Source: Larix kaempferi
Lineage: Eukaryota; Streptophyta; Pinopsida; Pinales; Pinaceae
Direction: 5' to 3'
Assembly: GCA_027924585.1 (NCBI GenBank)
Contig: BSBM01000826.1
Coordinates: forward strand, 16,260,001 to 16,324,000
DNA: 64,000 nt
The notes beneath the pieces were generated by a model. It saw only the letters and a program-made list of their open reading frames with translations. It had not been told where the DNA came from and did no database searches. This document shows positions 1-11,300 of this stretch, in pieces. Numbering within the stretch: position 1 is the stretch's first letter; the number at the start of each line of letters is the position of its first letter. The translations under genes and the position numbers were made by a program.

Positions 1-68
1 ATATATGCAAATGAAAAAATATTTTTGGTGGTAGTATCATATGCTAATGGTTGACTATTTGCTCGCAG

Positions 69-364
69 ACAAAGGCCCAGTGAGACCTGATGGCTTCCCG
101 AGACATGGTCGTCGGGGTAGGGGTGAGGAGGCAGGTGATGCTACAGCAGGACGCACTCTCTAGACCTTACGGTGCAACCTCACATGGATAGTTACTAGGG
201 TTCCATAGATAGAGGTGGCGAGACTAGCTAAGGCCATGCAGAGCCAAGTAGTGGGGGTTCCAGGTGACTGGGTGCGGCTACTGCAGTGGGTAGCCAATAC
301 AGTTCAGTATTTCTACGAGACACATCCTGTCGGGGCGGCAGCTAGGCCTCCTCATAAGGAGTAG
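69..364 (+). pseudogene. PMD protein, exon 2 (element A antisense gene), broken
   Basis: This is the second exon of the antisense PMD gene carried by element A. The acceptor is a CAG at 66-68, followed by codons for DKGPVRPDGF. This matches the exon-2 start D-V-G-P-V/R-P of elements B, E and F. The frame runs to a TAG at 362-364, with in-frame TAGs at 161-163 and 206-208. The C-terminal helix-like segment (VGVPGDWVRLLQWVANTVQYF) resembles the same part of E's exon 2. The length of 296 nt (98 codons plus 2 nt) preserves the phase-1 intron. Exon 1 lies beyond the left edge. The only damage in this exon is nonsense mutations. The family call rests on homology to the fuller copies in this window. 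Confidence 0.7.
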
Positions 365-538
365 ATATCTCAGGATCTCATTTATGTATCGATATGTATA
401 TTTTTGAGGGCTACGAGCTCTAGTTTTGTATGACACTACCATTTTTGGACATATTTATATATATAAAACTTTGGTTCTCTGGTTCTACTATATGTGTGTA
501 TGTACAAATGTATGAATGTCTTCTTATATTTGTGTGCT
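365..538. other. Convergent intergenic gap of element A
   Basis: This is the short AT-rich stretch between the 3' end of the antisense PMD exon (plus strand) and the 3' end of the aRNH gene (minus strand). I see no ORF and no repeat of the kind found at this position in B and F. Confidence 0.5.
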
Positions 539-967
539 TCATGGTGAATGAGACAAATGCCAATCTAATACATAGTTAGCGTATGCATCAGATATATGAT
601 TAACACTTCTCGGAACATGTATGTATGTAATTGAAACAAAATGTCGTTCCAAGAGTCTTACCCTTAGGAATTTTCGTAGTAGCGTAGGATCTCGCACACA
701 GTACTGACCATTCAACTGAGACACAACTAGTTGCAAATCTAGGCAGACTTCTAAAGACTAGATGCCATGGGAAATAGCATCCCGAAGTAGCTCAATGACG
801 ACACTATACTCAGCCACATTGTTAGATGTAGGACCAAGACAAGCACCTCCTAAGGACACAACTAGGTGGTCAGGTGAGAAAATAACCCAGGCATCAGAAG
901 CAAGCTGCTGTGTATGATGGCTAGCACCATCGGTGAATCCTAAGAACATTGTAAACTCTGCTGACAT
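539..967 (-). pseudogene. Additional archaeal-type RNase H (aRNH), one in-frame stop
   Basis: This is an RNase H-fold domain encoded separately, downstream of integrase, in element A. It would degrade the RNA strand of the RNA:DNA hybrid during reverse transcription. The frame is 143 codons, the same length as the copy in F, with a single TAG at about residue 71. All four catalytic acidic positions are visible: D in FTDGAS, E in NNVAEY, D in CLDLQL and D in HISDAYAN, with the H of HVPR before the last. The start ATG at 965-967 is directly preceded (minus strand) by CAG after a pyrimidine-containing tract, a splice-acceptor context shared by all four related elements. It lies 111 nt from the end of pol. 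Confidence 0.85.
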
Positions 968-1078
968 CTGTCAATCAAACAGAAGCTAATCAGCAGACTC
1001 GAAAACCAAAAGAAATCTAAACTATGTACAGAAGCAACTATACAATAGTATACAAAAGTATCAGCCTGAACCAGAGGT

Positions 1079-3983
1079 TCAAGCATAATACCGCTTGAGG
1101 TAGAGCCCATTTCTAGGCTCCTTCAAGATAGTCCCCTCATAGTCTTCTAATTCATAGGCTCCTTTTTCCAGGACACGCCTCACGATGTAAGGACCGTGCC
1201 ACATGGGGTTAAACTTGCCTGCCCCCAGGGTTTCTTTAGCTTGGTCATATAAGAGGACCAAGTCACCTTCAGCATACTACCAGGGATGGAGAGACCTATC
1301 ATACTGAACCTTAATATGATGTTTGTTGGCATCTATAGCCACAGCGGCATCTCAACGTTGCTCGTCAAGTTGCTCAAGGTGGATTAAACGTTGCGCAAGA
1401 CCCGTCGTATCAGGGAGGAGCTCAATGGCCAGTTTAAGCGAAGGGATCTCACATTCAATCAGTAAAAGTGACTCCACACTGTGGACAAGCTGAAATGGTG
1501 AGAACCCAGTGGCAGTCTTGACTGCGGTTCAATACGCCCACAAAGCAAGATATAACATAATGTGCCAATTGGTCTTGCTTTGTTGGGTGGTACATTGGAG
1601 AATGGTCTTCAAAGACTTATTGACTGCTTCTACTTGACCATTTGATTGGGGATAATAAGAAGATGAGTGTTCTTGACAAAACCCAAGCTTGAGAGACAAA
1701 TCCTCCATCATCTTGTTCTGAAAGTGACTGCCATGGTCAGTGACAATCTCTTTCGGAATACCGAACCGAGTGATAATTTGACTGAATACGAAGTGGGCTG
1801 CTGTAGCACCATCGGCTTTAATGGTAGGTATGGCCTCAGCCCATTTGGAAAAATAGTCCACAACCACTATGATATGGTGACTCCCCCCAGCCGAAGTTGG
1901 TTTTCAATCCATGAAATCCACCCCCCACTTGGTGAAGGGATTGACGGTGACGACCGGATGAAGGGGCGCTGGATGCAAGCGTATGTTCCGAGAAAACACC
2001 TGGCAAGGGTGACATCTCTTCACAACATTAACACAATCCTTAAAGATGGAAGGCCAAAAATAACCAGCTCACATAATACGTTGGGCTGTAGCAAGCCTGG
2101 ATAAGTGACCGCCACACGCCCCAAAATGGAAATCATTAAGCACCCGCTCCGCTTCTTCGTGAGTTAAGAAACGACGGAGGATAGAATCCTTTCCTCAGTA
2201 ATACAAAGTGTCACTGACAATAGTATAATCTTTAGCGTGATGTTTTACACGTCATCGCTCATCTCGTGAATAGTGCGGAGGAAACTTCAAAGTTTGGAGA
2301 TATACAATGACATCCCCATACCAAGGGTCCTCGGACAAGATAAGAAATAAGTGCTCATCCACAAAGGAATCTTCATGAATGACATCCTCATCAAGTCTCG
2401 GAAGGTCCAACATAAGTTCAACAAACACCAACGATTTCACCGACTTCGTCGAAGAAAAATCGAGATCAAATTCCTGAAGGATAACAATCCATTTATTATA
2501 CTTCCCCCCCATAAGCCGTTGTGATAGCACGAACTGAAATGGATTGATATGCATGAAAACTATGGTTGTTCTAAGTAGAATGTAATTTCGTAACCGTTGG
2601 ACTGAATGAACAGTGGCAAGCGCCAGCTTTTCCACATGAGTATATCTTAGCTCAGCGTCTACTAGATTTCGACTAAGATAATAGATGACATGCTCAACAA
2701 GCGCATCATCGACCTGAACCAAGACCATGCCAATCATCTCTTGAGATGTGACCACATAAAGGATAAAATCTCGTGCGAAGTTTGGTGGACTAAGCACAGG
2801 GGCCGATACCAAAGCTTTCTTAAGGGCATCGAAAGACTGTTGGGATTGCTCATCCCAGATAAAGGGTGTGTCTTTCTTCAAGAAGCGCGTGAAACCTTTG
2901 GTAAGATTAGCATAATTGACTACAAAACGACGTAGAAAAGTGGCTCTCCCTTGGAGGCTCTGAAGTTGTAACAAGTTGCGTGGAGGAGGAAACTGAAGTA
3001 TTGCCTCAACTTTGAGAGGATCGATTCTAATACCCTCTTTCGAAACTATGAAGCCCAGAAGGCGACCCGTCCTAACAGCAAAGATGCATTTGTTAGGATT
3101 CAATCGAATCTTGTATCATATACATCGTTTGAGAATCATGTAGAGGTGCTTGGGGTGGTCCATCCTCTTGCGAGAATGGCCGGCAAGATCATCCAAGAAA
3201 ACCTCCATAATCATTTTAAGATCGTGGAAGGTGTAGGTCATGGCACGCTGAAATGTAGCTCCGGCGTTTTTAAGGCTGAAGGGAATTTTCCGATATACAA
3301 ATGTTCCCCAAGGACAAATAAAATCTTTCTTATGTTGATCCTCAGGTTTGATTTGAATCTAGTTATATCCAGAAAATCCATCCATGAAGGAAAAAATCTC
3401 ACTTCCAGTGCAAGCATCCAATACTTGATCTATGAATGGTGTGGGGAAGTTGTCTTTTGGACATGCACGGTTCAAATCTCTAAAGTCGGTGCATACACGG
3501 ATCGTTCCCTACTTCTTATCCATAGGAACGGGCTTTGACACCCATTCGGTAAGGGGAACGAGGTAGATGAAACTAGCCTTGAGCAGTTTCTCCACCTCTG
3601 CCTTGATAGCGGCTACTTTTCTAGGGTTCACAACATGTAGGCATTGTCGAACTGGTTTAGTATTGGGATACGTTCTAATCTCATGTTCAACAATGCGGGG
3701 TTCTATTCCTAGCATCTCCTTATATGACCAGGCGAAAGCTTCCCGGAGTTCTGTAAACAATTCAGTGTAAATAGCAATCTCCTCAGGTGTAATCGTCACC
3801 GATGTAGACATTTTCAACTATTCCGGGAGTACGAGAGATATTGATCGACGTAGTTGGGGAAATGTTAACCATATTCCCTTCCGCCAAAACATCATGCGAC
3901 TCCAAAAGAGCCACAGGGTGACCAACCATTTCTGCTAGAGTCGTCCTAAACTCTTCTCATTCGGCGAGCTCGAGTTTGGGAAG
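1079..3983 (-). pseudogene. Element A pol: RT, degenerate RNase H and integrase, decayed
   Basis: The order on the minus strand is: RT N-terminal region (3817-3509, with FAWSYKEM as in Tat-like elements); RT palm with a DD catalytic pair in the form FLDD near 3.2 kb; RT thumb and RNase H (3103-2252); and integrase. The integrase has an HHCC segment near 2.1 kb with CHPC, a DDE core at 1867-1529 (VVDYFSKWAEA, TDHGSHF, GQVEAVNK) and a C-terminal segment at 1261-1079 ending NGLYLKRYYA. RNase H has lost catalytic residues: the first Asp (ILYVVTS) and the third (FMHINP). Frameshifts and stops are frequent. Element B is inserted at 3984, and the upstream half of the polyprotein resumes at 29703. 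Confidence 0.9.
3979..3983. repeat. Target-site duplication of element B, left copy (GGAAG)
   Basis: GGAAG directly precedes TGTTAAC at the start of B's 5' LTR. The identical GGAAG follows the end of the 3' LTR at 29703-29707. Confidence 0.95.
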
Positions 3984-4711
3984 TGTTAACACCCAAAAAG
4001 TGCTCACTAGCTCATTTCCCTATTCACATGACCCATTTGTCCACTTTTTCACCATCTGAGCCTCCGAAACCAACAAAAGGTCACCAAAGACCTTAGTACA
4101 CCCCTTTTTCCATTAAAAAAGATTATTTTTCCAAGAAAATCATAAAAAAAAACCCTCAAAAAGGGTCCAAATTCCCAAAAATATTAAAAAGGGAATTAAA
4201 ATATTATTTTTATTCAAAAAAGGAAAAAGGAGGGAAAAGTACCTAAACCATGTTGGTCAATACCATTTGGTTTCCACAAAACCACAAATGGTATTTCCCA
4301 CCACCAAAACCTATAAAAAGGTGGTAGGGGCTCCTCATTTCAGATCCTTCCATTATCTCATCCTTATGCTGCTGAAATCTCCCCAGAGCACTTTTAGCCA
4401 TTGAAGCAACCTTGGAGAAAGAGACCTATTGGAGTTTGGAGCTACTCATCTTGGGAGTTGCTCAACATCAACCTTCACCATTGAAGGTAATATCGCAAGC
4501 ACTTGCTTGCCCCCCACTTTTCAATACAAAAAATTATTTATTATGTTTCTTGTTCTTGATTTTGAAATGTTCACATTATTTGCTTAGATTCTTGTTTAGA
4601 TCCATGAAAAGTATTGTTTATTTAGTTTATTGTTTTTATTTCTATTGAAACTGCTGCTACTAGTTAGCAGGTGCCCATAGCACTAAGCCTGGTTGCAAAA
4701 CCGGGCTAACA
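3984..4711 (+). repeat. 5' LTR of element B
   Basis: It begins TGTTAACACCC and ends GGGCTAACA. It matches 28977-29702 almost perfectly. A TATA-like box TATAAAAAG at 4312-4320 is the likely element promoter, placing transcription start near 4.34 kb. The LTR contains small ORFs on the plus strand, which I judge non-coding. Confidence 0.95.
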
Positions 4712-4716
4712 GTTTT

Positions 4717-4733
4717 TGGCGACTCCGCTTTGG
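4717..4733 (+). promoter_or_regulatory. Primer-binding site of element B
   Basis: TGGCGACTCCGCTTTGG starts 5 nt after the LTR. Its TGGCGACTCC core is identical to A's primer site (55849-55865). This is the type assigned to tRNA-Arg in Ogre/Tat elements in the literature; the tRNA assignment is from family knowledge. Confidence 0.75.
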
Positions 4734-6774
4734 TTTGAACTTTAGATCTCTAGTTTTGCCCTTAAATCTTAGTTTTTATGAGTTTTTAACCTTTAGATCC
4801 ATAGATCTACCATCTTAGACAGCAGATCCATTGCTGTTCTAAGATTTGGCCCCATAAACAGCCCGAAATTTTCAATTTTCGGGTTCGTTTCTCGGTTTCC
4901 GTGCACGGCTTCCGCCTCGCGGCTTTTTGCCAGACAGTCGCGCGGTCCATCGCGACTTTTCTGCGTTTTTCCGCGCGGTCCATCGCGGCCTTTTTCCAGA
5001 CAGTCGCGCGGTCCATCGCGACTTTTCTGTGTTTTTCCGCGCTGCACACCGCGGCTTCGCGGCCTGTTTCCGCGCTGTCCATCGCGACTGTGCACCCAAA
5101 ACCCGCGCGGTCCATCGCGACTGTGCGCCCAAAACCCGCGCGGTCCATCGCGACTGTGCGCCCAAAACCCGCGCGGTCCATCGCGACTGTGCGTCCAAAA
5201 CCCGCGCGGTCCATCGCGACTGTGCGGCCAAAACCCGCGCGGTCCATCGCGACTGTTCGTCCAAAACCCGCGCGGCTGAATTTTTCATTCGGCCATCCCG
5301 ATTTTGAAAAATATTTTTTTTACTGTACTTTCTGCCCATAGCACATTTTTTACAGTATTAAATCCTGCATATTTTACAGCTTTGAAAATTTTTTTTACTA
5401 TTTAAAAGTGCATACCTAGAAATCTTTTTAAAAATTTTCAAGAAAGTGAAAGAAAGACTCATTTTGCATTTTTCATCTAGATTCAAATTTTTTCTTGTTT
5501 ACTTCTTTAGAATCTTGCCCTTAGCAATTTTTTCTTGAAACGAAGAGATCCATTTATTTCTTTTAAAAAGGAGTTTATTATTTGCTTTCATAAATCCAAG
5601 AAATCCTTTATTTTTTGAGTTATTTTTTGAAAAGCATATTAATTCCTTTTAGTGAAACAAGTCTTAAATATTTGCTTTTTATTTTCGAAAAATCCTTTAT
5701 TTTTTGAAAAATTTCCCTTAAAGCATTTAATTTTTTCAAAGTTCAGTTTACAACACCTCACGTGCACTCACACGATCACTTAATTGAACTAAGACTTAAA
5801 ACGTACCCTAATTTGAACACACTCTTAACCCCACTTGGGGAACACTAAAAGAATTCTTGTAGCTAGGTAGTATTGGGGGGATAGGTGTTCCAATAACACC
5901 CCTCAGTTCATACATCTGAGACATAGAAGTTGTCCAATTAGGGAGCTAAAATCTCTTAGTACTTTTTGGCGCGGTCACAACCGGTTTGTGGGAAGGCCTC
6001 TCCCCTAGGAGGGTTGAAGTCGCGAGGATGGTTCCGGAAGCCTGAGTGGGATACCGAAACCCATTCAGTAACCGAAGGGCTACCATTCGCAGTTCTCGGG
6101 ATATCCCTGTATTGGGATATTGCGATCAAAGGACCAAACGGCAGATTTACCTTTTCTCGACGCATCATGAATGGAGTATCCTAGTAGCCTGTCTTTTAGG
6201 ATTGATTACCCGGTGTCCCTCCCGGTAGGGGGATATCTAGCCGTTGTCTCTACATTCATATTGTCTGACTTGGATTTCATCACCTTGCAGAGGATATCGT
6301 CTGTTTGAGTCACAATACCTTTAGATTAGGTGTTTGCATGATCTTTACCACCTTTTGAGTCTAGTTACACCTATTTTTTCTAGGAGCCGCTTGCATGTTG
6401 GTATTCTGACCGGTTGTTGCATTCCTCCACTTATTGTAGCACAGCTGCTAGGATAAGTGTATTTTTTGAGGATTGATTTTTTTTGGCCTGTGAGCCTTAT
6501 TTTTTCACTCCCCTTCTTGCACCCTTGGTTGCATTAGGGTTTTGAGTCTTTTACATATATATCACCACCTGATACTTAAAACAATTTTTTACATAAAAAA
6601 CATATTCTCACCATTGAGAATTCTAGACGTTCTCGTCGTCTACGGGGCGAACTCCCAGAGTTTAGTCCACTTGGCTCTCCACGTCACGGACGCAGAGCAT
6701 TATCCCTTGATTCGACACATCGTCAATCAATTAGACGGTCATCCGATTCTGACATACCCCACTTCACCTTTGAT
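4734..6774 (+). other. 5' leader of element B, non-coding
   Basis: This 2-kb leader separates the primer site from gag. It holds the 33-bp palindrome array (4936-5275), then AT-rich sequence. ORFs of 60-155 aa on both strands are either products of the repeat phase or short random frames. I recognise no domain. Introns are possible here but I cannot place them. Confidence 0.6.
4936..5275. repeat. 33-bp phased palindrome array, 5' side of element B
   Basis: There are ten exact 33-bp units plus a partial one. Each carries an interrupted palindrome of the form CGCG-cggtccat-CGCG, most with a GCGACTGTG-type tail. The last six units are nearly identical. The 33-bp period is a multiple of three, so long artefactual ORFs appear on both strands. 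The same unit, in the same phase and with shared CCAGACAGTCGCG, recurs at 26237-26517 upstream of B's antisense PMD gene. Confidence 0.9.
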
Positions 6775-7347
6775 TTGGAGGTAGAATCCGAAAACCCCAC
6801 CGAGTTACCACCAACCACAATTATGTATGGAACACCAGTTGATCCACTATATACATTAACCATAGGTCAGACATCCGCAGACCCTTCTGCGGTAGTACCA
6901 TCAACGGCAACAGCCACCCCCTTGGGTATGCCCAATATGGGTAACACTCCACATTCAGGAATGCCTAGCACAGGACCACCACCTGTCATGGGCATGCCCA
7001 ACATGGGGGTCATACCCCCTTCGGTTTCCACAAACCCTATCCCAGGAATCCCTAGTGCGATTCCTAACCCAAGTGTAACTCATGTTGCACTTGGCAGTGC
7101 TATATCAGGGATCCCTAGTGCGATTCCTAACCCAAGTGTAACCCAAGTTGCACTTGGGAGCGCTAACCCATATCAGGCCACACCTTTTGGAGGGCACATA
7201 CCCTCCATACCTAGCATACCTATAGGCGCTGCTGGACCCCTACACCATACCACAATGGCTAGGCAGGTCCCGGTTCCGGTCACCACATCCGCTAGTCTAC
7301 CATACATGGCAAGTCTCAACCTGCTAAAGAAACCATATGCCCACTAA
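6775..7347 (+). pseudogene. Gag N-terminal region of element B, Pro-rich
   Basis: This is a 190-aa frame starting MEVESENPTEL, rich in P, G, M, N and T. It contains a 21-residue tandem duplication (IPSAIPNPSVT...ALGSA) from about 7045 to 7170. It corresponds to the low-complexity gag N-terminus seen in A and E. The frame ends early (TAA at 7345-7347) because of the rearrangement scar at 7278-7430, which leaves the gag core in another frame. I start it at the first Met; upstream similarity to E suggests the coding part may begin a little earlier. Confidence 0.6.
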
Positions 7348-7430
7348 GCTTCCCTCTGACTAGCGGATGTGGTGACCCCATCAGGCATGATCCTGCTTGG
7401 CCCCATATGCCCACTAAGCTTCCCTCTGAC
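7278..7430. repeat. Rearrangement scar: 28-bp direct plus 20-bp inverted duplication
   Basis: A 28-bp segment at 7333-7360 is repeated exactly at 7403-7430. Between the copies, 7358-7377 is an exact reverse complement of 7278-7297 (20 bp). The second copy lies where related elements have gag core sequence (DPxxHDPxWPP..KLPSDIP). The insertion brings a stop codon into the N-terminal gag frame. Confidence 0.9.
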
Positions 7431-8318
7431 ATCCCTAAGTTTGAGGGTAAAGCCGGAGAAGACCCCCAAAATCACATCATGTCTTTCCATTTATGGTGTT
7501 CCTCCAACTCCATAGTGGATGACTCAATCTGCCTACGGCTTTTACAACGCACCTTCACTGGATCCGCAGCCAAATGGTACATCGAGCAACCCCATGGGAC
7601 GCATTCCACATTTACCTCCCTTGCCTCGACCTTTCTACAATTCTTCCAGCTACCTGTCTGCTACGATGCGGGCGTCGAGATCCTACTGTCTTGCAGACAG
7701 AACACGGCCACGCATATCACTGACCATATTCATGATTGGCGTCGGCGCCGAAGCTTATGCAAGATCAAATTAGACGACCGAATCTTTTTAGACTGGTTCC
7801 TTAAATCCCTCCTTCCTCTCATTGCGAAGGATGTAGCATCTGAAAGACCCCAGTCTGAGGAGGAGGCCATCCTTAAGGCCCAACAGTTTGATCTTATCTA
7901 CGCCCAGTCAGGTTACCTATACACGATCATACCTGACGCCCCACGAGGTGACTCCGCACGCGGTGACACACCGGGGGCATCACATGCCGCTGATGGCATT
8001 ATTGGCCAAATTACACCGCAAGCAAAACCTTTCAGTATGGTGAGCACCATGCCCGCCCCAGACCTTTCTAGGGCTACATCTAGTTCCGGAGCGACAACCT
8101 CTTATGCTCCAACAAACCAAACCCATCACGTTCATGGACCCTCTTGTCCACAACATTGTTATGGCCAAGCGCCATCAGCATATGTACCTCCTACATACTA
8201 TGCTGAACCTACGGTACAAAACCCCATGCAGTTCCCACAACAGCCCATGCATTACCCACAACCGATTGCACCGGCTAACCTCACACTTCCACCAGCTCAG
8301 GGGTACCAACAACCCTAG
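7407..8318 (+). pseudogene. Gag core of element B, ended by an in-frame TAG
   Basis: This is a 303-aa frame with a classical plant retrotransposon gag core: KLPSDIPKFEGKAGEDPQNH at the start, then LRLLQRTFTGSAAKWY, WRRRRSL and WFLKSLLP. The homologous parts in A and E start the same way. The coding frame is already open a little upstream of this Met (DPIRHDPAWP), so the true frame joins sequence displaced by the scar. It stops at TAG 8316-8318, but the next ORF (8319-13742) is in exactly the same frame and contains the CCHC knuckle. The stop therefore falls inside gag, which argues for a mutated Gln codon more than a planned gag/pol boundary. Confidence 0.8.
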
Positions 8319-11300
8319 CAGGCAACTGGACCACCTCCAGCTCCACCTGCATACTATCCACCGCAACCTGCTCCCGCACCTGCGGCTCCTCAGAATCCCC
8401 CCAATGCTCAAGGGCATGTGTACGCACAACAACATCAGCCCCAATACCAAAATAACCAACGCAACCAGGGCGGGCAACCCAACCGCGGAAGAGGACGCAA
8501 CCGTGGAAACAATCAAAACCGTAACCAAGCTCCACAACCTACCCATCCTCCGCAAGACAATAACGCGGCGCCCGCTCATCAGAATCCTGATCGGCCACCT
8601 AAGCAACCCAAAAATGCTAATTTACGAACAAACCATCCTTGTTCCATCTGTGGTGTCTATGGCCACTATACCCACGCTTGCCCACATCTCGAGCGAGCTC
8701 GACAACTATGGACAAATGACGCCCATCGTCAAGGGCAGGCGGCTCCTCAGCCACCACCCAACCCCCCACCACCTCCACAACAACCTCTGGTCCTCCAAAA
8801 CCCCTTTCCAACACAAGGAGTGGTGAACACTCAGCCGTTAGCCCCCCAACAGGGCAACGGACAACCACAACAAATTACTTACACAGCTCCTGACCAACCC
8901 ATGTTTGATTCAGGCACCCACCACTTATTGATGATGTCCACCGCTGACGTCAATATCCAAACCCGTCGGAATCAATACGGACCGACTCCTGAAGCCCCCC
9001 CCGCCAAAAAGGATACTAATGCTAATCCCACGGATCAGACATTGCGTATACCTCAGCTTCCGCTCGATGGCGCTTCTAAAGCACCTCGCTTCCCCCTTCG
9101 CCGAATCAACAACAACCCCAATGCACGGGCTGCGTCCAATTACAACATCGTAGATGACCTAGCTCAATCTCTCGCAGCCATGTCTGCGTTAGAAGTCTTA
9201 AAAACCTGTCCTACTCAGCGCAAGACTTTACTTTCCGCCATTGGGGCAATTGACCCAAATGATTCGAAATTGATGACCTTTGATTTAGACCAATCTGAAC
9301 CACGGCTGCCTTCTACCATAGCAGTCCAAGTTTCCGTTTCTATTCGGAATCTTGTCATCCATCGATGTATCATCGACGAGGGTGCCTCCACATGCGTCAT
9401 GTCCAATTTTGTTTGGCAAAAGTTGGGATCCTCTGCTCTCCAGCAATCCACCACTGCATTGCGGGCCTACGACGGCAGGGCAGCTCAACCTCAAGGTTTA
9501 TTACCCAAGGTACCCGTCCAATTAGGTGGAAAAACTGTGCTCATCGACATAGAGGTCATTAATGCCCAGCTCGACTATAACCTTTTACTTGGCCGCAGTT
9601 ACATGTACGCCATGAAAGCGGTCGCCTCTTCCGTTTTCCGCACCATGATGTTCCCCCACGAGGGACGCGTGGTCAAAATTGACCAACTCACCTACTATGA
9701 TCCCAACGCCCCTGCAGCACCGGAGAATGTTCTTCCCATGATTGAACAACCCGCTTCTAGTGCAGTTACCTCCTTTGTGTCTTCTGTGGCACCCGGACTT
9801 TATTCGGATACACCAATGACCTCTACATTCCAGGCCATCCCACCACCGTCACCGGAGACCCAAGTCGCAAACCTTTGTACTGTTTCGCAGAATACGCAAA
9901 CATCCGGCGGTCAACCACCATTGATCCCCAGTCACATTGGTGTTACACCCATCCACACCATCCCCTTCCTATTTCCTCCCTCGGGTGTAGTAAGCGCCCC
10001 GGTTATGGCTACCCTTAGCCTACCCGGGCTAACATTGGGATTACCCGTGTGGTATATTCCGCCTCCCGTTCGACTACCGACACCAGACGTCATCCTCCAA
10101 CCGGTACAACCTGTTGTTACCACAAATCAGCCTCCTCCTGGTGTCGCGATCCCTTCGTCGTCAACGACACCTCCTCCTAACCTCAATATTCCTTCGTCGT
10201 CAATAAAACCTCCTCCTGGTCTCACGATTGCTTCGACGTCAAAGGATCCCCCTCTCCTTGCTAAGCCCACTGGGGGCAGAGGTCCACAACCATACACTGC
10301 TATACCACCTCCTAAGGCAGCCAAACCCCCACCGGTGTTTCGAGCTCCCCCCAAATGTTCATTATGCGATGAAATTGGCCATCCAACTCATCAATGCCCA
10401 CATTTACCGGCACTCCAAGAGCATATGAATATGTTGGACGATGACATCGGCATCCCAGTAGTCAGATTAGAGCCACCTCTACAGCCTCGTGACAAATCAC
10501 TGCGCACTAACCATCCTTGTGCTATATGCAGTGTTTACGGCCACTACTCTCACCATTGCCCTGATCTACCTGACTATAGAGCAGCGTTGTACGAGTTAAA
10601 CAATGCCGACTTAGAGATATCTCCCCCCCTCATCGAGGAGATCCACCCCCCACCATCATCCTCGTCAGAAGAAGTCAATACGATATATATGATTTCAACA
10701 ACCTTCAAACCAGAACCCCTTGATTTATGGTCTGACTACTTCAATACTGACGAGCAGATTTTGGAGACACTCACTGCACCCGACTACCCTTGGGATGATA
10801 TGCATCATCGCTCATACTTCCTCCTGGAAACATCTACCTCCACCGCATCCAACCAGCTATCAGTCGAGTCGAAAGACTTCATACCCGCTAAGGTCGATTG
10901 GTTAAAGGACCCTATCCCAGCACCGGATGCCTTTGAAGAAGGGAACATGTCAAACATTTCCCCCACTATACAGATAGACATTTCCACAACACCAGGGAAA
11001 CCTGAGCTCATCTCGCTGGGTGCATCTTGCACTCAAGCAGAAACTCAGGCATACAAAAAACTCTTTCAAGAGTTCCGAGACGTCTTTGCCTGGTCCTATA
11101 CCGAGATGCCTGGTCTCGACCCCGCCATTATTGAACATCACATCGATACATGGCCGGAAGTACCCCCTGTTCGTCAGAAACAGCGACCTATTCACCCTGC
11201 CAAGCTCCCCGCTGTTAAGGCTGAAGTCGAGAAACTTCGAAAAGCAGGGTTCATCTACCCTATTCCGTACACCACGTGGGTGTTGAACCCCGTTCCTGTC

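Noticed and set aside
1667-2104. 145-aa plus-strand ORF in the left flank
   Set aside because: It is antisense to the integrase of element A and has no domain of its own.
4936-5275. CRISPR-like array
   Set aside because: Units are contiguous near-identical repeats without unique spacers, inside a plant retrotransposon leader.
4793-5341. Five overlapping ORFs of 100-155 aa on both strands with repeated RSIATVRPKPA-like units
   Set aside because: They follow from a 33-bp tandem repeat whose period is a multiple of three, which keeps all frames open. F's equivalent array has a 34-bp period and cannot be coding.
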